The position numbers and the translations under genes are program-made. Of a DNA stretch of 12,627 nt, positions 1 through 7,497 are shown in pieces. Position 1 is the first letter of the stretch, and every line of letters starts with the position of its first letter. The stretch is from Firmicutes bacterium UBA4975 (GTDB lineage: Bacteria; Bacillota; Proteinivoracia; UBA4975), in the NCBI GenBank assembly GCA_002397155.1, contig DGZR01000001.1, positions 1 through 12,627 on the forward strand, in the 5' to 3' direction. The notes under the pieces were generated by a model. The model saw nothing but the letters and a program-made list of their open reading frames with translations. It was not told the origin of the DNA and did not search any database.

Positions 1-44
1 GATTTTTACGTGGGTTGACACGGGGGTATTGCCAAAAAGATTTG

Positions 45-74
45 TTGACTTGGAATCACCTCTTGTCCTATGCT
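45..74 (+). promoter_or_regulatory. Possible sigma-A promoter for the YcaQ-like gene
   Basis: TTGACT at 45-50 and TATGCT at 69-74 are spaced by 18 bases and could be -35 and -10 boxes. A perfect TTGACA also lies at 15-20 but has no good -10 partner. A 10-bp palindrome, GGGTATACCC (89-98), lies just downstream and could be an operator. These are sequence matches only. Confidence 0.35.
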
Positions 75-182
75 GGACGAAGGGTGTTGGGTATACCCCG
101 CACTAAAATAATCAGCAACGCCGGCGGCAGGGAGAAAATTTGAGCTGACCGGACCGGAGAGATAAAGGGAGAGAGTTAAACC

Positions 183-1370
183 ATGGAGATCAGCGCAAAA
201 CAGGCCCGGCGTTTTATTCTTAACCACCAAGGTCTGCTGCCCCCGCGGCGGCTGGAGGGAAAGGCCGGGATAATGGGGTTCATTCGCCGGGTGGGCTGCA
301 TCCAGTACGACCCCCTGGACATGGTGGGCACCAACCCCAACCTGGTCCTGCAATCCAGGATAAAAGGATATAAACCGGTCTTGTTGGCTGAACTTTTGTA
401 TAAAGACAGGCAGCTCATCGACGGCTGGGACAAGCAGGCGGCCTTTTATCCGGTGGAGGACTGGCCGTACTTTGGCTGTCACCGCACCCGGAAAATTACC
501 CGCTATGGCCGGGAATTAACGGAACTGTATGAAACCCTCCCCCGGGTTTTGGCAGAAGTTGAGGCCAGGGGGCCCCTGTCCTCGACGGATTTCGCCGATG
601 AGGAAAAAATGGATTGGTTTTGGGGACCCACTAAGCCCTCCCGGGCTGCCCTGGAGAGCCTGTGTGTCTGGGGCGATCTCATCGTCCATAAACGGGTGGG
701 GAACAAGCGCTATTATGATTTGACCTCCCGCCACCTGCCGGAGCATATCCTTTCTGCTCCCGATCCTTTTGCCGGGGAAGAGGATTACTGGCAATGGCAC
801 ATAAAGAGGCGAATCGCCTCGGTGGGCATGCTTCGGAATCAGGGCGGCGACGTCTGGCTGGGCATCAAGGGCCTGAAAGCGCCCCAACGCCAAGCCGCTT
901 TTGCGGCCTTGGAAGAAAGGGGAGAAATAATCCCCCTGGTGGTGGAAGGCCTTGACCAGCCCTTGTACACCCTGGGTGAGCTGCTGCCGGGCTGTGAAGG
1001 GCCGGGGGAAGAAGTTGAGCCAGGTGCCGCTTTTATCGCGCCCCTGGATAATTTACTCTGGGACCGGAAGCTCCTGGCCGCCCTTTTTGCCTTTACGTAC
1101 ACCTGGGAAGTATATAAACCCGCGTCGGAGCGCCGTTACGGCTACTATGTACTGCCGGTGCTCTGGGGAGACAGCTTTGTCGCCCGCTTTGAACCCCGCT
1201 ACGACAAAAAGACCCGGGTCTTGGAAATTCGCGGCTGGTGGTGGGAACCGGGGGTCAAGGTCAGCGGGGAAATGGAGGGGGCTCTGGGCCGGGCAGCACG
1301 GGAGTTTATGGACTACCTGGGGGCCGAGAAGGTTGAAAACCAAGCGCCGTCGCCTTTTTCAAAATTATGA
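183..1370 (+). CDS. Winged-helix DNA glycosylase-family protein (YcaQ/AlkX-like)
   Basis: The 395-residue protein matches the YcaQ/AlkX/AlkZ family of tandem winged-helix proteins in length (E. coli YcaQ is about 410 residues) and in its N-terminal pattern: a QARRFIL helix, then GCIQYDPLDMVG followed by NPNLVLQSRIKGY. Family members unhook or excise alkylated bases and interstrand crosslinks in DNA. The catalytic QxD motif described for the YcaQ/AlkX branch is present as Gln41-Tyr42-Asp43; the AlkZ branch has QxQ. A conserved GWDKQAAFYP segment follows near residue 80. The ATG at 183 follows a purine-rich GGGAGAGAG at 167-175. The gene appears monocistronic, with a terminator about 100 bases after its stop. 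Family assignment is firm, but the exact lesion repaired is inference. Confidence 0.85.
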   Translation: MEISAKQARRFILNHQGLLPPRRLEGKAGIMGFIRRVGCIQYDPLDMVGTNPNLVLQSRIKGYKPVLLAELLYKDRQLIDGWDKQAAFYPVEDWPYFGCHRTRKITRYGRELTELYETLPRVLAEVEARGPLSSTDFADEEKMDWFWGPTKPSRAALESLCVWGDLIVHKRVGNKRYYDLTSRHLPEHILSAPDPFAGEEDYWQWHIKRRIASVGMLRNQGGDVWLGIKGLKAPQRQAAFAALEERGEIIPLVVEGLDQPLYTLGELLPGCEGPGEEVEPGAAFIAPLDNLLWDRKLLAALFAFTYTWEVYKPASERRYGYYVLPVLWGDSFVARFEPRYDKKTRVLEIRGWWWEPGVKVSGEMEGALGRAAREFMDYLGAEKVENQAPSPFSKL

Positions 1371-1469
1371 GGGGCCAGCGCCGCCTTTTAATATTTTTTT
1401 GGCATTAAGCACTGGCGGAGATTCTTCGCCGGGAGAGGAAGACCTTCTTTACTGAGCGGCCGGTTTAGC

Positions 1470-1494
1470 GGACGGGGGACCCCGCCCTTTTTTT
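1470..1494 (+). terminator. Rho-independent terminator after the YcaQ-like gene
   Basis: A GC-rich hairpin with CGGG and CCCG arms around a GGAC loop, extended by two G-C pairs past one mismatch, is followed directly by seven T (1488-1494). It separates the glycosylase-like gene from the sigma-factor operon. Confidence 0.7.
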
Positions 1495-1503
1495 ATTTGT
1501 GCT

Positions 1504-1531
1504 TTGAATAGTTTCACTATAATGGGATAAT
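1504..1531 (+). promoter_or_regulatory. Candidate promoter of the ECF sigma operon
   Basis: TTGAAT at 1504-1509 and GATAAT at 1526-1531 are separated by 16 bases, a good sigma-A-type pair. A perfect TATAAT also occurs at 1518-1523, but without a convincing -35 box. ECF operons are often autoregulated, and an ECF-specific box in the same stretch cannot be excluded. A small inverted repeat (GTTAG 1541-1545, CTAAC 1560-1564) lies in the leader. Confidence 0.5.
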
Positions 1532-1588
1532 GTCTGCAGGGTTAGTGAGGTTTTTTTCGTCTAACGGGGTGAGGGCTAAAAGGGGGCG

Positions 1589-2143
1589 GTGCCGATTGAT
1601 GAATTCACAGCCATAAAAAAGGTCCTGGGGGGAGATAAGCAGGCTTTCGGGCCTTTAGTCGAGGCAAACAGTCGCTTGGTCTTCACTGCCGTTCTGAGGA
1701 TTGTCCGGGATGAGGGAGCGGCGGAGGACATTGCCCAGGACGCTTTTTTACAGGCTTACCGTTCCCTGGCCAGCTTTCGGGGGGAGGCGGCTTTCTCCAC
1801 CTGGCTGGCCCGGATCGCCGTAAACAAGGCCCTGGACTATTGCCGGGTCCAAGCCCGGCTGGCGGAGCTGCCCGCTGACTTGCCCGCTTTTGGACTGGGC
1901 CCGGAGGGCAGCATTCTGGCCAAGGAAGAAGTGTGGCAGCTACGGGATCAGGTTCGGGCCCTGCCCCCACTTTACCGCCGGACAATCAGCCAGTTTTACT
2001 ACCGGGAGCTCTCTTACCAGGAAATTGCCCTGGCGGAAGGGGTCAGTGTCAAGACCGTCGAGTCCCGGCTTTATCGGGCTAAGGAGATGCTGAGGAAATC
2101 CATTGGAGGAGGTGAGGGCAATGTGCTCGCGCCACGACCTTGA
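1589..2143 (+). CDS. ECF-type RNA polymerase sigma factor
   Basis: This 184-residue protein has the two conserved domains of group 4 (extracytoplasmic function) sigma factors. Region 2 (about residues 20-90) carries EDIAQDAFLQAYRSLASF and STWLARIAVNKALDYCR. Region 4 (about 115-170) carries ALPPLYR, YYRELSYQEIALAEGVSVKTVESRLYRAKEML, the -35-binding helix-turn-helix. It would direct RNA polymerase to a small regulon, probably including its own operon. The start is a GTG; a purine-rich AGGGGG sits unusually close (1581-1586) and GGGGTGAGG (1566-1574) a little far, so the start is less certain than the gene. The next gene begins inside its 3' end, a typical sigma/anti-sigma coupling. The tail after residue 170 is non-conserved. 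Confidence 0.93.
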   Translation: MPIDEFTAIKKVLGGDKQAFGPLVEANSRLVFTAVLRIVRDEGAAEDIAQDAFLQAYRSLASFRGEAAFSTWLARIAVNKALDYCRVQARLAELPADLPAFGLGPEGSILAKEEVWQLRDQVRALPPLYRRTISQFYYRELSYQEIALAEGVSVKTVESRLYRAKEMLRKSIGGGEGNVLAPRP

Positions 2144-2513
2144 TTGGCAGAAATACATCGACGACCAGGCAGAGAACCGGGAAGAGTTTGAAAAAGCCCT
2201 GGACACTTGCCCCTCATGCCTGCAGGAGTACCTTGACCTGCTGCTGCCCAGCCGTTTGGCCAATCCTTCCCCTGGTTTTGCCGAGAGGGTCATGGCCGCT
2301 CTCCCCTCCGGGCCGGGTAGGGCCTACCAGGCATACAAACCGGTAATCCACTACCTGGTGGCTGCTTCTCTCACCCTGGTCTTCCTGGAGCTCGGGGCCT
2401 TTGACTGGGTCGGGTCCCACTCTTTTCAGGTGGCGCCTGGCTTCCTGGCCCGCTTGTTTGGGGGCCTGGGCGACGTTATTCGGGGATTCATCACTAACCT
2501 TGGAGGTGTCTGA
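2121..2513 (+). CDS. Probable membrane anti-sigma factor, overlapping the sigma gene
   Basis: The 130-residue protein starts at an ATG preceded by an excellent GGAGGAGGTGAGG (2105-2117). An upstream in-frame TTG at 2103 is rejected because it would place this ribosome binding site inside the gene. The start lies 23 bases inside the sigma gene, which suggests translational coupling. The N-terminal cytoplasmic part has a Cys-Pro-Ser-Cys pair (Cys30, Cys33) resembling the HxxxCxxC core of zinc anti-sigma factors, but residue 26, where the His should be, is Ala. A PSPGFAERVMAAL linker, common in such proteins, leads to one membrane helix (about 74-95), then an amphipathic C-terminal segment. The role is inferred mainly from position and layout; overall conservation is low. 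Confidence 0.72.
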   Translation: MCSRHDLDWQKYIDDQAENREEFEKALDTCPSCLQEYLDLLLPSRLANPSPGFAERVMAALPSGPGRAYQAYKPVIHYLVAASLTLVFLELGAFDWVGSHSFQVAPGFLARLFGGLGDVIRGFITNLGGV

Positions 2514-2514
2514 C

Positions 2515-2976
2515 ATGACAAAAAGGCCTAGCAAGGGACTGACTTTTTTATTGTCCCTGTGCACCGGGGTAGGGCACATGTACCTGGGCGCCATGACCCG
2601 GGGCCTGCAGTTTCTGCTTTTGTTTTTTGGCTCTCTAGCCCTGGCGGATTACTTGCCCTTTACTTTTTTTCCTTTTTGGATTCCGGTGATATGGTTCTAC
2701 GGGTTATTTGACGCCATGCAACTGGCCGGGCGGGAGGTAGTAGAGGATAAACCCCTGGTAGAGTGGGAAAGTCTTCGGGGTCCGAGGCTGGGCTACGCCC
2801 TAATCGCCCTGGGGGTGCTCTTTGCCGCCGGTGAACTGCTGGCTCCAATCGGGCTCAATTACCTGGGCGGATTTTTGCGGGGCTGGACCAGTGTGCGCAC
2901 CCTCTTCGTGGCAATCATCCTGATCATCGTGGGCTTTTTCATGCTCAAGGGAAAGAAGGTAAGAGGCGATGAGTGA
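2515..2976 (+). CDS. TM2-domain membrane protein
   Basis: The 153-residue protein starts at the ATG at 2515, with GGAGGT at 2502-2507 seven bases upstream and only one base after the previous stop. Residues 1-72 form a TM2 domain: a short cytoplasmic start, a helix containing GVGHMYLG (the family's G-H-x-F/Y-Y-L-G element), a hydrophobic turn, and a second helix ending WFYGLFDAMQLA. Two more membrane helices follow (about 92-112 and 127-145), the last resembling LiaI-type helices. TM2 proteins are common beside envelope-stress regulators, but their biochemical role is mostly unknown. Membership in the sigma/anti-sigma operon suggests a membrane sensing or accessory role. The next gene overlaps its end by 8 bases. 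Confidence 0.8.
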   Translation: MTKRPSKGLTFLLSLCTGVGHMYLGAMTRGLQFLLLFFGSLALADYLPFTFFPFWIPVIWFYGLFDAMQLAGREVVEDKPLVEWESLRGPRLGYALIALGVLFAAGELLAPIGLNYLGGFLRGWTSVRTLFVAIILIIVGFFMLKGKKVRGDE

Positions 2977-3928
2977 GAATCAAGTTCCCCCGGGAGAGAC
3001 GGCCCCCGTCCGCTCCCCCCAAGGGCGGCAATGGCGGGTGGGAACAATCTCCATGGGGCTGACCCTGGTGGCCATGGGCGCCCTTTTGCTGGCCGGAAAG
3101 CTGAACCTTTCCCTGTTGCGCACCCTGTGGCCCCTGGTCCTCATCGTGCTGGGCCTGGAAATGGTCCTGTTCAACCTGGTGGCCAACCTGCGAGGGGGCA
3201 GGGTGCGCTTTACTTATGACGGCTTGAGCATCTTCCTGGTCTTGCTCCTGCTCTTGGTCAGTTCGGGGCTGGTGGCCCTGGAGACCTCGGGCCTGCTGGA
3301 CTTGGCCCATCGCGCTTTTCGGGTCTCCCAGCACTACTGCCAAGGGGAAAAGAAGACAATTCCCCTGGAGGCCGGTTGCCGAAGGGTGGAGCTGAAAATA
3401 GCGGAGGGGGATACCGTTTTGCGGGCCTACGACGGCAGCGAGATATCCCTTTCCATCGTTTACGAAGGCTACTTTATTTCGGGAGAAGAGGCCGACGAGT
3501 ATGCCCGGGGCCAGGCGGCCAGGGTGGAGCGGGTCGGGGATGCTTTGTCCATCAGTGTCCCGGCCCCCAGTCGAACCCTTTTGCCAAATACCCAGGTCCG
3601 CCAAGAAGTGACTGTGCTGGTGCCCCGGTCGGTAAATCTTGAATTTGAACAGTCCCGGGGCCGAGCCACGGTGATAGTCGGCGATCTGGAGGGGGACTGG
3701 GTGATAGGCCCCGACCTGGACGAGCTGGGGGTCAAACTGGAAGGGGTGACCGACCTCAGGGTCCAGGTAAGTATCGCCGAGTGGGGCTCCTTGCTGGGCA
3801 ATGTGGATTGGAACCGGGTGCCGGAAGAGGACGCCGACGGCATCCAAGCCGAAAAGACATGGGGTGAGGGCAGCCACACCCTGCTGCTGCTAAAGGACTC
3901 GGGGGCTCTCAGGGTGGACACTCGCTAA
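2969..3928 (+). CDS. LiaF-like membrane protein with C-terminal beta-rich domain
   Basis: The 319-residue protein begins at an ATG overlapping the previous gene by 8 bases. Three membrane helices lie in the first third (about 26-43, 49-71 and 85-104). The second carries LWPLVLIVLGLE, a signature of the LiaI/LiaF (DUF5668-like) membrane region. From about residue 120 to the end the chain alternates hydrophobic and charged residues in a beta pattern, like the extracellular beta-helix-type C-terminal domains of LiaF and DUF4097-like proteins. LiaF proteins in Bacilli modulate an envelope-stress two-component system. No such kinase/regulator pair is here, so this protein may instead serve the ECF sigma/anti-sigma pair. 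That link is inference from operon structure. Confidence 0.75.
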   Translation: MSENQVPPGETAPVRSPQGRQWRVGTISMGLTLVAMGALLLAGKLNLSLLRTLWPLVLIVLGLEMVLFNLVANLRGGRVRFTYDGLSIFLVLLLLLVSSGLVALETSGLLDLAHRAFRVSQHYCQGEKKTIPLEAGCRRVELKIAEGDTVLRAYDGSEISLSIVYEGYFISGEEADEYARGQAARVERVGDALSISVPAPSRTLLPNTQVRQEVTVLVPRSVNLEFEQSRGRATVIVGDLEGDWVIGPDLDELGVKLEGVTDLRVQVSIAEWGSLLGNVDWNRVPEEDADGIQAEKTWGEGSHTLLLLKDSGALRVDTR

Positions 3929-3929
3929 T

Positions 3930-3966
3930 AAAAAAATATGGGGGATACCAGGGCGGTATCCCCCAT
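3930..3966 (-). terminator. Strong hairpin terminator between convergent operons
   Basis: A perfect 12-bp stem (3938-3949 with 3955-3966, containing GGGGGATACC and its complement) closes a 5-base AGGGC loop. Seven A at 3930-3936 give a U-tract for transcripts of the minus strand, so it ends the minus-strand operon six bases after its last stop codon. It may also stop the plus-strand sigma operon, although it lacks a good T-tract on that side. Confidence 0.85.
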
Positions 3967-3971
3967 TGCTC

Positions 3972-6026
3972 TTACTGCAGCGCGTAGACGCGCAAATCTC
4001 CATCGAGGAAGAAATAAACCGTTTTTCCCAGGACGACCCCTTCGGTAAATTCCAGTCCGGTGTGGACCGCCGACATGTCCCGGGTGTCCAGAATGAAAAC
4101 CGCCAGTTTTTCCCCGGTGGGAGAGGTAAGAGTTACTGTTCCGGCAATTCGGTATTCATCAAGCCAGCCATTTTTCGCCGGCACAAATCCCCCGGGACCT
4201 TCTATGGAGCGATACTTGCCTTCGGTAAAATTGAGGATTTTGTATCCGCCGTCCCCGGTCAATAGAGCCCCCTTGTCTCCGGGTAGCCAGCAATAAAGGT
4301 GCCAGCCGCTGCCGGGCCCCCCGGAATACACCGTTTCTTTATCCGCCAGCTTTACCCGGATGGCGTCCTGGCCAGGGGTGAGCCAGCCCAGCTTGCCCGT
4401 GGGGGTGAGAGAAGGGAGGGCGGGGGTGGAGAGCACCGGTTCTTCGGCACCGGTGGCCGGGTCCAGAGCAACGATTTTGTACTGGGCGCCTGCCGGCCGG
4501 GCCAGGACGAGGCGGCCATCTTGCCAGCCCAAAACCCCGTCCGTCGGGGACCAGGGAAACTCAGCGAGTATGGCGGCGCTGTCGGTATTGTAAGTAAGGA
4601 TTTTTCCTTCCCGGGCGGGGATAAAAGCCACCAGGTTTTGAGTCCACACCCCGTAAAAGGGGCCGGAAAACTCTCCCACGTGGACCTGTTTTTCTAAGTC
4701 AAACCAGTAAGTAGCGTCAAAGTCCCAACCGGAGTACAGAACATGCCTGCCTTCGGGGGATACCTCCCAGTAGCCCAACTGGTCTTGGTCCAGGCGCTGC
4801 TGATTAGCAAGGACAAAGCGGGGCTGGGGAGGGGGCGGGGGCGAGAGAAGGCTCTGTAAAAACAAGGAGTTTTGGCGGCAGTCTTTGTCCTTTGCCAGGT
4901 GGGCTAGGAGGGCGGCGATGGTTTCTCGGGGGTAGGCCTCTTCATTTTCCGGCAGGCAGGCCACCTGGTATACCCACAGTTCCGCCAGGTTAAGCAGGTC
5001 TTCGCCTGGGATGCCAGCGAAAAAGGAAGGGCGGAAAGCGGGAGGGGCGGCGAGCTTGAGCAGTTCGAGCTTGAGAGCGGCATAGATTTTGGTTTCGGCA
5101 GGGGCATAACCACCAGCTTCCAGGGCCTGGAGCAGGTCCAGGGCGGGCCGGATTTTTTCCTTTTTTTGTACCAGGAGGTCCACCACTTTTTTCACCCCGC
5201 CAATATCCAAAAACCCCGGAAAGCGATCAGCCAGGCGGTCGGGGCCGAGCGCCAGGAGCAAGGTGAACTTGGTTTCGGAGTAAGAAATTGGCGCCGTCGG
5301 GGACCAGCCGGTCTTTTCCATGGCCAGGAGCAGGTCCAACCCTGCCAGGCCGCCCAGTTCCGCCGCCACTTCTTCCAGGATGAGGGGGGCCAAGGGATCC
5401 TCGTGCAAAATCCCGGGCAGGTACAGGTCCAGCGTGCCCTGGTCCCGCATTTCTCGGGCCAGGTTTTTCTTGTAGCTCGTACCCAGCTTATCTGCCGTCA
5501 GCCAGGCGGTATGGGGATCGTCGGCTTTGAGCTGCTGCCAGGCCCGGCTGACCAAGGGGTTGCCGGGCTGCAGGTCATTGAGGAGCGGCAGCCCCCGAGC
5601 AATGAGGCTGGGATCGCCAAATTTCAGGGCGATTGCCAGGGCCAGCTCACCCCGCCCAACAGAGGGGGGCAGGGCCTCGAGGGCGGAAATCGCCTGGATT
5701 GCCAGTTCATTCGGGAGTGAGGCTAGGAATAGTTCCGCCAGATCCTCGGTCTCCCATTTATCTTCCCAGAGGCGGGCTATCTGTTCCAGAGCGGCCAGGG
5801 GGTATCCCGCCGCCAATTCAACTTCTGCCAGCAGGGCTCTGGCCTCATGCCACAGAGGTTTAGCCCTCAGCTCCTCTGTCAGACCCGACCGGGCTAAGTC
5901 GTAATCCCGTCTAGCCAGGGCCTCTCGGTATACCGCCAAGCCCCGGGGGCGCAAAAACCAAAAGGAAAGGGCGACGGCTACGGCTAAAAGAGCAATTCCT
6001 CCGATAACCAGCCAGGGGCGTTTCAT
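3972..6026 (-). CDS. Membrane-anchored protein with helical repeats and propeller-like C-terminus
   Basis: This 684-residue protein is not from a family I can name. It starts at an ATG with GAGGAGGG just upstream. An N-terminal hydrophobic segment (about 6-25) after Met-Lys-Arg is an uncleaved anchor or signal peptide without a lipobox cysteine. Residues about 28-380 are Ala/Leu-rich helices with TPR-like spacing, such as YREALARRDYDLARSGL. A proline-rich linker near residue 395 leads to a C-terminal part (about 405-684) of short beta strands with repeated Trp/Gly/Asp features (VSPEGRHVLYSGWDFD, WLPGDKGALLTGDGGYKIL), consistent with a WD40/PQQ-like propeller. It would act outside the membrane as a scaffold or binding protein. 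It lies 42 bases after guanine deaminase with no terminator between, so the two are probably co-transcribed. Confidence 0.7.
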   Translation of the reverse strand: MKRPWLVIGGIALLAVAVALSFWFLRPRGLAVYREALARRDYDLARSGLTEELRAKPLWHEARALLAEVELAAGYPLAALEQIARLWEDKWETEDLAELFLASLPNELAIQAISALEALPPSVGRGELALAIALKFGDPSLIARGLPLLNDLQPGNPLVSRAWQQLKADDPHTAWLTADKLGTSYKKNLAREMRDQGTLDLYLPGILHEDPLAPLILEEVAAELGGLAGLDLLLAMEKTGWSPTAPISYSETKFTLLLALGPDRLADRFPGFLDIGGVKKVVDLLVQKKEKIRPALDLLQALEAGGYAPAETKIYAALKLELLKLAAPPAFRPSFFAGIPGEDLLNLAELWVYQVACLPENEEAYPRETIAALLAHLAKDKDCRQNSLFLQSLLSPPPPPQPRFVLANQQRLDQDQLGYWEVSPEGRHVLYSGWDFDATYWFDLEKQVHVGEFSGPFYGVWTQNLVAFIPAREGKILTYNTDSAAILAEFPWSPTDGVLGWQDGRLVLARPAGAQYKIVALDPATGAEEPVLSTPALPSLTPTGKLGWLTPGQDAIRVKLADKETVYSGGPGSGWHLYCWLPGDKGALLTGDGGYKILNFTEGKYRSIEGPGGFVPAKNGWLDEYRIAGTVTLTSPTGEKLAVFILDTRDMSAVHTGLEFTEGVVLGKTVYFFLDGDLRVYALQ

Positions 6027-6068
6027 GGGCTATCCCTCCTCATTCTCGAGGATTAAATCAATAGGCCA

Positions 6069-7355
6069 TCAGATGCGGGGATTTTCATTTTTCCTGCCCG
6101 CGACGTACCTTTCCACGATGTTGCGGTCATCACCCAGGTACAACAACCTTTGGATTCGCTCTTCCAGGGTAAGGCCATCGCCAAACAGGTTGGAATCGTC
6201 TATAATCAAAGCGTCAAACTCATACCCTTCTTCGAAGCTGCCGACTTTGCCAAAGAATTTACCGCCGCCCTTGGTGGCCAGGTAAAATACTTCTGCCGTG
6301 GTCAGGGGAGCGTATTTTTTCTCCGATTCCAGCCATTTGATTTTTGAGACCTGCTGGGCTACGGCCATGACCCCGAACATCGACACTTTGTGCCCCCCGC
6401 TGATGTCCGAGCCCAGGCCCACATCGATTCCTAAATCAAGATAGTGCCTGACGGGCATGATGCCGCTGGATAGGTTAAGGTTGGAGTGGGGACAGTGGGC
6501 GACAAAGACCCTATTTTTCTTGATCAGCTCCACTTCTTCATCTGAGCAGTGGACGCAGTGCGCCATGACGGTGGGCTGCTGGCCGAAGAGTCCATAGGCA
6601 TTGTACACCCTGGCGTAGTTAGGCTGCTCGGGATGGAGTTCCTCAACCCAGAGGATTTCCCCGATGTTTTCGCAGAGATGGGACTGAACGGGGACCTGAA
6701 ATTCAGCGGCCAGTTTTCCCAGACCCTCTAAGGAGTCGGCGGTGCTGGTGGGAACGAACCTGGGCGTGATGATCGGCTTGACCAGGCTCGTTTTCTCCCG
6801 ATGGTTTTCCAGGTAGGCCCGGGTAGCGGCCAGGGACTGGCGGGTCTTTTCTTTGAGGGCGTCGGGACAGTTGCGGTCCATGTTCACCTTGCCGACAAAG
6901 GCGCCCAGGCCCCGGCTCTCAAAGAGGCGGTAAAGCAGTTCGGTAGCTTCTTGGTGAATGGTGGCGAAGACTACTGCCCGGGTGGTGCCGTTTAGCCACA
7001 GTTCATCGACAAACCTGGAATACACTTTTTTTGCGTATTCGGCATCTCTGTACTTCATCTCTTCGGGAAATGTGTACGTTTCCAGCCAGGGCAGGAGTTC
7101 CATATCCTGGCCCAGGCCGGCGTTGGGAAATTGGGGAGCATGGAGGTGCAGGTCGACAAATCCCGGGATAATCAGTCTGTCTCCCCAGTCGGCCAGGGGA
7201 ACCTCCCGGTACTCCCGGGGCAGTTCCCGGGTCACTCCTTTCACCTTGCCTTCCTCGACGACGATATAACCGTTTTCGTAGGCGCTAAACTTTTCCGGTG
7301 AAGCAGTGAACAGGATTTGACCTCGGTGAACTTGGGCGACAGGTTTTTCGGTCAT
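6069..7355 (-). CDS. guaD: Guanine deaminase
   Basis: The 428-residue amidohydrolase-superfamily protein converts guanine to xanthine plus ammonia, the entry to purine breakdown. The metal-binding HxH motif is in PGFVDLHLHAPQF (His70, His72), a pattern specific to guanine deaminases. Further expected residues are His226 and Glu229 in QSHLCEN, His266 in MAHCVHCSDEE, and Asp317 in GLGSDISGG. CPHSNLNLSSGIMPVR is also a family signature. Length is normal. The ATG at 7355 has GAGGAGGG at good spacing. It is divergent from the YedF-like gene and upstream of the 684-residue membrane protein on the same strand. No purine riboswitch was recognised in the 140-base upstream region. A related amidohydrolase substrate cannot be fully excluded. 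Confidence 0.92.
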   Translation of the reverse strand: MTEKPVAQVHRGQILFTASPEKFSAYENGYIVVEEGKVKGVTRELPREYREVPLADWGDRLIIPGFVDLHLHAPQFPNAGLGQDMELLPWLETYTFPEEMKYRDAEYAKKVYSRFVDELWLNGTTRAVVFATIHQEATELLYRLFESRGLGAFVGKVNMDRNCPDALKEKTRQSLAATRAYLENHREKTSLVKPIITPRFVPTSTADSLEGLGKLAAEFQVPVQSHLCENIGEILWVEELHPEQPNYARVYNAYGLFGQQPTVMAHCVHCSDEEVELIKKNRVFVAHCPHSNLNLSSGIMPVRHYLDLGIDVGLGSDISGGHKVSMFGVMAVAQQVSKIKWLESEKKYAPLTTAEVFYLATKGGGKFFGKVGSFEEGYEFDALIIDDSNLFGDGLTLEERIQRLLYLGDDRNIVERYVAGRKNENPRI

Positions 7356-7446
7356 GCGAATCCCTCCTCTACCATCAGATATACGCCACCAGGGCCCGGT
7401 TTCCCTTTTTATGGGGGTGAGTAGGTGAAAAATATACTTTGGCGGC

Positions 7447-7476
7447 GTGACCTCCTAGGGTTTACTTTTTTATAAA
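7447..7476 (+). promoter_or_regulatory. Possible promoter of the YedF-like gene
   Basis: GTGACC at 7447-7452 and TATAAA at 7471-7476 are separated by 18 bases. The predicted transcript start would lie only just upstream of the ribosome binding site, which weakens the call. The region also serves the divergent guanine deaminase gene, for which I could not pick a convincing promoter. Confidence 0.3.
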
Positions 7477-7497
7477 AATATGAGAGGAAGATCGAGG

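Noticed and set aside
952..1455. 167-residue open frame overlapping and running past the YcaQ-like gene
   Set aside because: It is a +1-frame shadow with no recognisable domain, and its end falls just before the terminator by chance.
2945..3877. 310-residue open frame on the minus strand opposite the LiaF-like gene
   Set aside because: It is Gln/His/Gly-rich low-complexity protein with no family signature and lies fully antisense to a well-supported gene.
7356..7497. Purine riboswitch upstream of guanine deaminase
   Set aside because: I could not find the conserved three-way-junction pattern of purine riboswitches in this short divergent region.
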